A stretch of DNA of 64,000 nt from DAOVFN01 sp964484305 (GTDB lineage Archaea; Aenigmatarchaeota; Aenigmatarchaeia; QMZP01). Shown here in pieces: positions 58,243 through 64,000 of the stretch. Each line of letters opens with the position of its first letter. Position 1 is the stretch's first letter. The notes beneath the pieces were generated by a model. The model made no database searches and was not told the DNA's origin. It saw nothing but the letters and a program-made list of their open reading frames with translations. Position numbers and translations under genes: made by a program. The stretch is from assembly GCA_964484305.1 (NCBI GenBank), contig CAZAEI010000004.1, forward strand, positions 4,705-68,704, read 5' to 3'.

Positions 58243-58716
58243 TCAGGGCAGCCTTGTCCTGGAGAGGATGCTCACGTATCTTTCCAGTCTCTTTATTTCG
58301 CCCTCCAGAATCCTTACCGACTTCCTGACCTTCTCCCTCTCCTTGGGTGGAAGGTGCTCTATCTCGGACTGGCTGCTCTTGAAGTCCGCAAGTGTCGAAT
58401 TTATGGACTTCCTTATCTTTATGACTATCGCATTCTTGAGTGTATCCAGGAGGTCTCCCTGCAGTGAGATGTAGAGGTTCCGGTCACCGTGTCTTCTGGA
58501 TTTCTTTATAACACCCATGAGCTCGAGGAGGTCCAGGCTGAGGGATATCATGGATATGGAATAGCCGGTCTCCCTGGACATCTCCTGGAGGGACATCTCG
58601 CCCCCGTTCACGAGGAGGGCGCCCATTATCTTGCCGTGTATTGGGGAGTACCCGATTGTCCTGGCCACCTCACCGAATGTGGAATATATCCTCTTCTGGA
58701 TGGTCTTGTGCGGCAT
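58243..58716 (-). CDS. GbsR/MarR-type transcriptional regulator
   Basis: 157 residues. Winged helix near the N-terminus (GEVARTIGYSPIHGKIMGALLVNGGEMSLQEMSRETGYSISMISLSLDLLELMGVI) in the GbsR style, where a dimerisation helix precedes and a long coiled coil follows (PPKEREKVRKSVRILEGEIKRLERYVS). AGGAGGAACC, a strong ribosome site, precedes the ATG. It is divergent from the tetraether synthase and shares a palindrome with it, so it probably regulates that gene and itself. Confidence 0.85.
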   Translation of the reverse strand: MPHKTIQKRIYSTFGEVARTIGYSPIHGKIMGALLVNGGEMSLQEMSRETGYSISMISLSLDLLELMGVIKKSRRHGDRNLYISLQGDLLDTLKNAIVIKIRKSINSTLADFKSSQSEIEHLPPKEREKVRKSVRILEGEIKRLERYVSILSRTRLP

Positions 58717-58770
58717 GGTTCCTCCTGGCACTTGTTTAGTACTCGGGGTAGATATTTAAATATTCAATAG

Positions 58771-58788
58771 TTTTAATAATTATTAAAA
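58771..58788. promoter_or_regulatory. Perfect 18-bp AT palindrome between regulator and tes
   Basis: TTTTAATAATTATTAAAA sits in the divergent promoter. It covers the TATA region about 25-35 bases before the tes ATG at 58812 and lies just upstream of the regulator's own TATA (ATATTTAAATATC, 58752-58764). The core matches the twin sites at 57369 and 57426. Good candidate operator, though AT-rich palindromes can arise by chance in archaeal promoters. Confidence 0.55.
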
Positions 58789-58811
58789 GTTTAGCGGTTA
58801 TGTGTGATATT

Positions 58812-60455
58812 ATGGCTAGAAAGGCTCCCGAGGAGACCCCCATCAGGAAGACCACCTCCATCTGCCCTGAATGCCTCAAGGTAATAGAGGCGGACATCTT
58901 TGAGCGGGGGGGTAAGGTCTGGATTCGCAAGAGTTGTGACAGGCACGGAACCTTTGAGGACCTCTACTGGGGAGACTACGAGCTCTTCAGGAGGGCAGAG
59001 AGATGGGACAGGGATGCAAAGGGTATAAGCAATCCCAATGTTACCAAGGAGAACCCCGTCTGCCCCAGGGACTGCGGACTCTGCAGCCTGCACAAGAGCC
59101 ACACCGCGCTGGCCAATATCGTCCTGACAACCAGGTGCGACAGGAACTGCTTCTACTGCTTCTTCTATGCCGAGAGGCTGGGTTATGTCTATGAGCCGAG
59201 TATGGGGCAGATAAGGGAGATGCTCTCAAAGCTCAGGGGTGAGAAACCAGTACCATGCAATGCCGTGCAGCTAACGGGGGGGGAGCCCACCATGAGGGAG
59301 GACCTCATTGACATAATCAGGATGTGCAGGGACGAGGGCTTTGACCACGTCCAGCTCAACACCAACGGGGTAAGGATATCCCAGGACCCGGAGCTCACCA
59401 GGAAACTCGGGGAGGCCAAGGTGAGCACCCTCTATCTCTCCTTTGATGGCCTGACCCCAAAAACCAACATAAAGAACCACTGGGAGATTCCCGGGGTCCT
59501 TAGGAACTGCAGGGAGGCCGGCCTGGGCATCGTCCTGGTTCCCACTGTCATAGGGGGCCTGAATGACGGGGAACTGGGGGATATCCTCAGGTTCGGGTTC
59601 AAGAACAATGATATTGTAAGGGGTGTGAACTTCCAGCCTGTCTCCCTTGTGGGCATGATGCCAGGGAAGGAGCGGGAGAAGAGAAGGATAACCATACCCG
59701 ATGTCATAAGGAAGATTGAGGAGCAGACCCATGGCCAGGTGGGTATGGAGGACTTCTTTCCTGTCCCGAGCATGCTCAGGATAACCAACTTCGTGGAGGG
59801 CATGACAGGCAAGCCCGAGTACGACCTGGGTTCACACTTCGCATGCGGCATGGCCACGTATGTCTTCAGGGAGAAGGGGAGGATGCTCCCAATTACAAGG
59901 TTCGTGGATGTCGCGGGCCTCCTGGAATACCTGGACGGCCTCGGGGACAGGCTCAAGGAGAAGAAGGGGCTCAGGGCCCTGCCAAGGAGGGTAAGAACAG
60001 GCACAGGTCTGCTCTTCAAGATAAACTCATTCATAGACAAGGAGAAGGCCCCGGAGGGTTTCGGAATCGGAAAGATTATCTACAACGCCCTGGTGAAGCA
60101 TGACTACAGGGCCCTGGGGGAATTCCATCACAAGAGCCTCTTTGTGGGCATGATGCACTTCCAGGATAAATTTAATTATGACATAGAGAGGGTGAAGAGG
60201 TGCTGCATTCACTACGCCATGACAGACGGAAGGATTGTCCCCTTCTGCGCTTTCAATGTGATACCGGAGTGGTACAGGGACAAGGGCCAGAAGTCCCAGG
60301 GCATTCCCATCAGGAAGTGGGAAGAGGAGACCGGAAGGAAGATACAGGACGACCTGTACAGGAGAAATGCCAGGGAGCTTGAGGCAGGCCAGCTCTACAA
60401 GGAAACCTATAAGGGGTTCCTGAAGAAGCCAGAGGATGCCGGGCGAAAGACTTAA
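58812..60455 (+). CDS. tes: Tetraether lipid synthase (radical SAM)
   Basis: 547 residues of the MJ0619/Tes family (COG1964). N-terminal Cys module (CPECLKVIEADIFERGGKVWIRKSC..HG), the radical SAM motif CDRNCFYC (about 109-116) in the TRCDRNCFYCFFYAE context, a conserved AVQLTGGEPTMREDL, and C-terminal auxiliary cysteines (RCCIHYAMTDGRIVPFCAFN). Tes joins two archaeol chains through biphytanyl C-C bonds, giving membrane-spanning lipids. Another ATG four codons upstream is possible. Single gene behind the regulator. Confidence 0.9.
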   Translation: MARKAPEETPIRKTTSICPECLKVIEADIFERGGKVWIRKSCDRHGTFEDLYWGDYELFRRAERWDRDAKGISNPNVTKENPVCPRDCGLCSLHKSHTALANIVLTTRCDRNCFYCFFYAERLGYVYEPSMGQIREMLSKLRGEKPVPCNAVQLTGGEPTMREDLIDIIRMCRDEGFDHVQLNTNGVRISQDPELTRKLGEAKVSTLYLSFDGLTPKTNIKNHWEIPGVLRNCREAGLGIVLVPTVIGGLNDGELGDILRFGFKNNDIVRGVNFQPVSLVGMMPGKEREKRRITIPDVIRKIEEQTHGQVGMEDFFPVPSMLRITNFVEGMTGKPEYDLGSHFACGMATYVFREKGRMLPITRFVDVAGLLEYLDGLGDRLKEKKGLRALPRRVRTGTGLLFKINSFIDKEKAPEGFGIGKIIYNALVKHDYRALGEFHHKSLFVGMMHFQDKFNYDIERVKRCCIHYAMTDGRIVPFCAFNVIPEWYRDKGQKSQGIPIRKWEEETGRKIQDDLYRRNARELEAGQLYKETYKGFLKKPEDAGRKT

Positions 60456-60494
60456 ATATATTATTACTATTTTATAGTAAAATTGGGTGATGAT

Positions 60495-60662
60495 ATGGAA
60501 TATTCAAAAGAATTTGTCGAAAAGGTCAAAGATGCATTCCCTCCGGAACATAATATCCATGAGGCAATGGGTGCAGGGCATGACATCAGAAGGTATCTTG
60601 AAGGTGGGTCCGAGATGAAATTGAATCCGTCTGAGATTGTCGAGGCATTTGATGACGGGTAG
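60495..60662 (+). CDS. Small acidic hypothetical protein
   Basis: 55 residues, not recognised: helical, with PPEHNIHEAMGAGHDIRRYLEGGSEMKLNPSEIVEAFDDG. Clear ribosome site GGGTGATGAT before the ATG and promoter-like TTAAATATATTATTACTATTTT upstream. It lies between tes and a Na+/H+ antiporter gene and has no known family. Confidence 0.6.
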   Translation: MEYSKEFVEKVKDAFPPEHNIHEAMGAGHDIRRYLEGGSEMKLNPSEIVEAFDDG

Positions 60663-60785
60663 CCGGAAATGGTTTATGCGGATGCAAAGCGTGCCAGATA
60701 CATACATTCCCTGCTCAATGAATTTCATGGCCTTTAGCAGCAAGCTCTGAATCAACTATAAAAACCAACCAGTGCAATTATAATC

Positions 60786-62207
60786 ATGGCCGACCTTGTG
60801 CTTTCAGTGACATATTTCGGGATACTTCTCGGTCTGGGGATAATAGTGGCCAATCTCCTGAAGAAGGTCAGGATTCCTGACACCTTCTTCCTGCTCCTGC
60901 TGGGGCTTCTCCTGGGGCCCACGCTGTATCTGAATCCCGCTGTTACCGGTTACATATCCACCACCCTGGTGGATGTCAGCCAGATGGGAAACGTCCCTGA
61001 CTTCCTCAGGACACTGGCCCTGATTATGGTCGTGTTCACAGGGACCTTCAACCTGGGCCTCAGGACATTCCAGAGGTTCGGGAGCCTGGCGGTGAAGGTT
61101 GCCGTTGCGGGCGTCCTCTTCAATACCGTTGTGATGGGAATCATAGCCAATGCCCTGTTCGGGTTCGATTTGATATACTCCTTCCTCATGGCTGCTGTGA
61201 TTTCAGGGACGTGCACGAGCGTGGTCTTTGCCTTCGAGGGATCACTGAAAAAGGCCATCAATACACTGAACGTGATAAAGGTCGAGTCGATACTCAACTC
61301 GCCCCTGAGCGTGCTCCTTCCCATAATCTTCCTCGACCTCGTGGCAATAGAGCCCGGGGCCATAATCGACCCCATGCACTATCTCAACCAGTTCTGGGTG
61401 ATGATTGCGGTCGGTGCGGGGGCGGGCCTGATACTGGGCATCGGCATCACGAGGGTCCTGAAGGGCATGCTCAGGGAGTATTCGGCCCTCATGCTCTTTG
61501 CAGTGGCCCTTATAACGTATGCCCTGGCAGAGAACGTTGGGGGCTCTGGCATGCTGGCCGTTGCGGTGGCTGGCCTGATATCAGGGAACTACATAAGGGA
61601 GCGGCATGATGAGGTCCAGCAGTTCGATGACCACCTCTCTGAGATGCTCAGGATATCGGTCTTCACACTGCTAGGGGCCCAGGTCACCCTCTTCATAGGC
61701 CTGGAGGAGTTCCTTACCATACTCATGTTCTTCCTGATAATGTTCTTCATAAGGCCGGTCTTCCTGTTTCCCGCCCTGGGAAGGGAGAGGAAGGAATTCG
61801 ACAAGAACGACTTCCTGCTCATGAGCTTTGTCACCCCGAGGGGCCTCAGCGCTGCTGCAATAGCGCCAATCGTGGCCGGCGCTTTAATCGCTGCAGGGAG
61901 TGTGGATGTTGCAGGCAGGGTTATGAACATAATATTCCTTGTCATAATGCTCTCTGTCCTCTTCAGCACCGCTGCAGCACTCCTGGTGGGCAGGAGAATC
62001 AGGGAGAGGCCGGAGGAGCCTGCAGGTCAGGGGGCTCCCCGGAAAGGGGAGTCACCCAAGGGCAAGGAGGTTCCTGAGAAGCAGGGACAGTCAGAGGGGG
62101 ATGCTGGAAGCAAGGAGGCCCCCGAAAGGCCAGTGGACAAGAAGGCCAAAAACAGGGCAGGGCCTGTCAAGGAAGAGAAATCGCCTCCCTCGTCGGTGTA
62201 CATATAA
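60786..62207 (+). CDS. Na+/H+ (or K+/H+) antiporter, CPA family
   Basis: 473 residues. About twelve membrane segments over the first 400, with the family features: LLLGLLLGPTLYLNP near the start, GTFNLGLRTF near 80, AVISGTCTSVVFAFEG, the LFFAVAL-type helix and, before the tail, FLLMSFVTPRGLSAAAIAPIVAG. The C-terminal 80 residues are cytoplasmic, Lys/Glu/Pro-rich and low complexity. Exchanges sodium or potassium for protons, keeping pH and ion balance. Confidence 0.9.
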   Translation: MADLVLSVTYFGILLGLGIIVANLLKKVRIPDTFFLLLLGLLLGPTLYLNPAVTGYISTTLVDVSQMGNVPDFLRTLALIMVVFTGTFNLGLRTFQRFGSLAVKVAVAGVLFNTVVMGIIANALFGFDLIYSFLMAAVISGTCTSVVFAFEGSLKKAINTLNVIKVESILNSPLSVLLPIIFLDLVAIEPGAIIDPMHYLNQFWVMIAVGAGAGLILGIGITRVLKGMLREYSALMLFAVALITYALAENVGGSGMLAVAVAGLISGNYIRERHDEVQQFDDHLSEMLRISVFTLLGAQVTLFIGLEEFLTILMFFLIMFFIRPVFLFPALGRERKEFDKNDFLLMSFVTPRGLSAAAIAPIVAGALIAAGSVDVAGRVMNIIFLVIMLSVLFSTAAALLVGRRIRERPEEPAGQGAPRKGESPKGKEVPEKQGQSEGDAGSKEAPERPVDKKAKNRAGPVKEEKSPPSSVYI

Positions 62208-62236
62208 GCCGCTTGCAAGCCTCGCAAGCCCAATTC

Positions 62237-63532
62237 TTATTTCAGTGATTTCAGGACAGTGGAAAGAATTTCCAGGCCCCTGTCAAGCTCCTCCCTGTTT
62301 ATGACAAGGGGTGGCATTATCCGGACTGTGGACTCGCCGCACGAGAGAATCATGAGGCCCTTCTTAAAGCACTTGTTCAGGACCTGGGAGGCCTCCTTCT
62401 TGGCCGGCTCCTTGGTCTTCCTGTCCCTGACAAGCTCGATTCCTATCATGAGGCCGAGTCCCCGGACGTCTCCTATAAGTTCGACCTCTTGCTGGAGGTC
62501 CCCCAGGTATTTGAGGGTGTGGTTTCCCAGTCTTTCTGCGTTCTGACAGAGCCTGTGCTTCCTCATGTAGGCTATGCTGGCAAGGGAGGCCTGGCAGGAG
62601 AGGGGGTTACCTGAGAAGGTCGAGGCATGGGCCCCGGGGGGCCAGTCCATGACGTCAGCACGGGCCACGCAGGCGCCCAGGGGCATGCCCGCTGCAATGC
62701 CCTTGGCCAGGGTGACGATGTCAGGGACTATGCCGAAGTGCTCGGAGGCGAACCACTTGCCTGTCCTGCAGAAGCCGCTCTGGATTTCATCGGCCACGAA
62801 GAGGAAGCCGTTCTTCCTGCAGATGGCCTGGAGGCCCCGGAGGAACTTTTTTGGAGGGACTATGTAACCACCCTCGCCCTGGACAGGCTCCACAACCACG
62901 GCCGCCACCTCGTCCGGAGGCACGATTTTGCCGAGAATCTGCTCCTCGAGGTAGGCCAGGCACTCCATGCTGCAGGAGCCGGGCTCCTCCCCGAGGGGGC
63001 AGCGATAGCAGTAGGCGTAGGGGGCGTGGGTGACGCTCGGTACAAGGGGGGCGAAGTGGTCCCTGTGGGTGAGCTTGGAGGCCGAGAGCGTCATGGAGCC
63101 GTAGGTCCTTCCGTGGAAGGAACCAAGAAAGGATATCATCCTGGACTTCCTGCTGTGCCACCTCGAGAGCTTGAAGGCGCACTCGACTGACTCTGTCCCG
63201 GAGTTGGTGAAGAATACCTTCTTGGGAAATTTGCCCGGGGTTATCTTCACAAGCTCCCCGGCAAGGTCCACGCCCGGCTTGTTATAGAAGTCCGTCCCGG
63301 CGTTGTGAAGGATTTTATCGGCCTGGCTCTTGACGGCCCTGACCACATCCGGGTTGGCGTGGCCGACACCGGCAACGGCGATGCCGGCGGTGAAGTCCAG
63401 GTACTTCCTGCCGTCTATGTCCCAGAGCCAGGCCCCCCGGCCGCGCTCTATCACAGCATCATAGGAGCGGGTGTAGGAGGGGGAAATCAGCTTCTTGTCG
63501 GCCCTGAGGACGGCACGGGACTTGCTGGGCAT
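62237..63532 (-). CDS. Class III aminotransferase (ornithine/4-aminobutyrate type)
   Basis: 431 residues. PLP-binding motifs in order: FFTNSGTESVECAFKLS (about 105), SFHGRTYGSMTLSASK (about 140), EPVQGEGGYIVPP (about 215), FVADEIQSGFCRTGKWFA (about 247) and the Schiff-base lysine in TLAKGIAAGMPLG (about 275). Full length. Archaeal members include broad-specificity amino-acid aminotransferases and lysine/ornithine pathway enzymes, so the exact substrate is not decided. TTATTAATAAATATG lies at its start. Confidence 0.88.
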   Translation of the reverse strand: MPSKSRAVLRADKKLISPSYTRSYDAVIERGRGAWLWDIDGRKYLDFTAGIAVAGVGHANPDVVRAVKSQADKILHNAGTDFYNKPGVDLAGELVKITPGKFPKKVFFTNSGTESVECAFKLSRWHSRKSRMISFLGSFHGRTYGSMTLSASKLTHRDHFAPLVPSVTHAPYAYCYRCPLGEEPGSCSMECLAYLEEQILGKIVPPDEVAAVVVEPVQGEGGYIVPPKKFLRGLQAICRKNGFLFVADEIQSGFCRTGKWFASEHFGIVPDIVTLAKGIAAGMPLGACVARADVMDWPPGAHASTFSGNPLSCQASLASIAYMRKHRLCQNAERLGNHTLKYLGDLQQEVELIGDVRGLGLMIGIELVRDRKTKEPAKKEASQVLNKCFKKGLMILSCGESTVRIMPPLVINREELDRGLEILSTVLKSLK

Positions 63533-63614
63533 ATTTATTATTATTTCGCCTGGTTAATAAATCAAGGCAGTTGCCCGGCATTAAGCCATATGAACAAGCC
63601 GGGTTGGAAAGGAT

Positions 63615-63714
63615 ATGGGGCCGTGGTGTTAAGCCTTTACGGCAGCTCTCTTGCCCGACCCTCCACAACATAACCCAGTCGGAAGGGACAGCACTCGCTT
63701 GCATAAAGGCTTAA
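63615..63714 (+). other. Duplicated tRNA-Pro 5' end and long stem
   Basis: The 15 bases ATGGGGCCGTGGTGT at 63615-63629 repeat exactly the start of the tRNA-Pro gene at 63741-63755. They are followed not by a tRNA body but by a perfect 11-bp inverted repeat, TTAAGCCTTTA (63629-63639)/TAAAGGCTTAA (63704-63714). It looks like a decayed or partial tRNA copy, or a structured RNA that borrowed the acceptor-arm sequence. Confidence 0.55.
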
Positions 63715-63742
63715 GCCAAATGGTAACCCGTAACAGCGCAAT

Positions 63743-63959
63743 GGGGCCGTGGTGTAGCTTGGTCTAGCATCGGAGCTTCGGGACAAGCTTTTTTCAAGAA
63801 AAAGCTTGAGCAAAAAGGAGTCTCGCTTCACTTCGTTTCGCTCAACTTCCATGTGAGAAGGGTTTGAAGAAAAGCTCCAGACCCGAGTTCAAACACCCTT
63901 TTCGGTGTGAGCATGCAAAAGCGTGTACGGAAAAGGGAAGGGAAGTCTCGGCGGCCCCA
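63743..63959 (+). tRNA. tRNA-Pro(CGG) with two introns
   Basis: Acceptor GGGGCCG (63743-63749) pairs with CGGCCCC (63952-63958), discriminator A. D arm GTGT/GCAT, anticodon stem GGAGC (63772-63776)/GCTCC (63874-63878), anticodon CGG at 63779-63781, T arm CCGAG (63883-63887)/CTCGG (63947-63951). Between G37 and A38 lies an intron of about 90 bases (63783-63872), and between A59 and T60 in the T loop lies a second of about 52 bases (63894-63945). Removing both gives a canonical 77-base cloverleaf. CCA is not encoded. Introns are presumably excised by the bulge-helix-bulge endonuclease. Confidence 0.9.
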
Positions 63960-64000
63960 TTGGACCAATTAAGTAAATTAGTCAGAGGGGGATGAGGCCA

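Overview
The window is chromosomal DNA of an archaeon. The evidence is an archaeal/eukaryotic-type translation and replication set (uL2, uL3, uL4, uL23, eL14, eL34, EF-1 beta, RNA polymerase subunit N, replication factor C large subunit, DnaG-type primase, class I CCA-adding enzyme, NreA), a tetraether lipid synthase, TATA-box promoters with many probable leaderless starts, GGTGA-type ribosome binding sites and a tRNA-Pro split by two introns. Most genes are moderately GC-rich and use AGG arginine codons. Several short islands are clearly AT-richer (about 23.3-24.0, 24.9-25.3, 31.1-31.6, 37.1-40.0 and 48.9-49.8 kb) and look acquired. I cannot assign the lineage from this sequence alone; multi-intron tRNAs and the broken ribosomal operon fit an uncultivated archaeal lineage.

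Layout. 0-4.5 kb: a HEPN protein, a drug-type ABC exporter and a LolD-like ABC ATPase with a secreted CARDB-like protein. 4.5-9.8 kb: rhomboid protease, NUDIX hydrolase, a translation cluster (Zn-ribbon, EF-1 beta, eL14, eL34), a DUF2330 protein and NreA. 10-13.2 kb: a Zn-ribbon protein, a decayed IS66-like element, an IS6-like transposase head and an HTH/nucleotidyltransferase pair. 13.2-22.8 kb: ArgRS, a DEAD-box helicase, the ribosomal cluster uL4-uL23-uL2-uL3, a cation exchanger and AlaX. 22.8-31.6 kb: metallopeptidase, RelE-type toxin pair, inositol phosphatase, RfcL, superoxide reductase, SdpI and PspC membrane proteins, RNase HI. 31.6-38.7 kb: a second ABC exporter, a broken deacetylase, an SCP2-like protein, an AlaX-like protein, MazG and a PurM-like enzyme.

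38.9-40.0 kb carries a compact three-gene module: two related small proteins and a CHAT/caspase-like protease. 40.2-45.0 kb is a metal/iron-sulfur cluster operon (DUF5320, DUF134 regulator, split permease, two NifX-like carriers, thioredoxin, CoA-binding protein, MinD-like ATPase with two 4Fe-4S sites). 45.0-47.2 kb is an extracytoplasmic thiol-redox pair with a membrane-anchored regulator. 48.9-49.9 kb is a foreign islet with an HNH nuclease and a cassette bounded by 27-bp direct repeats. 49.9-64 kb: CCA enzyme, CBS protein, a TOPRIM protein overlapping dnaG, a double-V4R protein, RpoN, a membrane protein and GbsR/MarR-type regulator next to the tetraether synthase, a Na+/H+ antiporter, a class III aminotransferase and tRNA-Pro.

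The most unusual signal is a dispersed family of leader elements: short GC hairpins, mostly starting with a CCGT-type arm and followed by a GGTGA-like sequence, repeated two to four times in front of eL34, NreA, uL3, uL4, AlaX and the DUF134 regulator. Other points worth attention are the two-intron tRNA, the CHAT module and a shared AT palindrome around the tetraether synthase regulator. A 100-N assembly gap at 40693-40792 lies inside one of the hairpin arrays.
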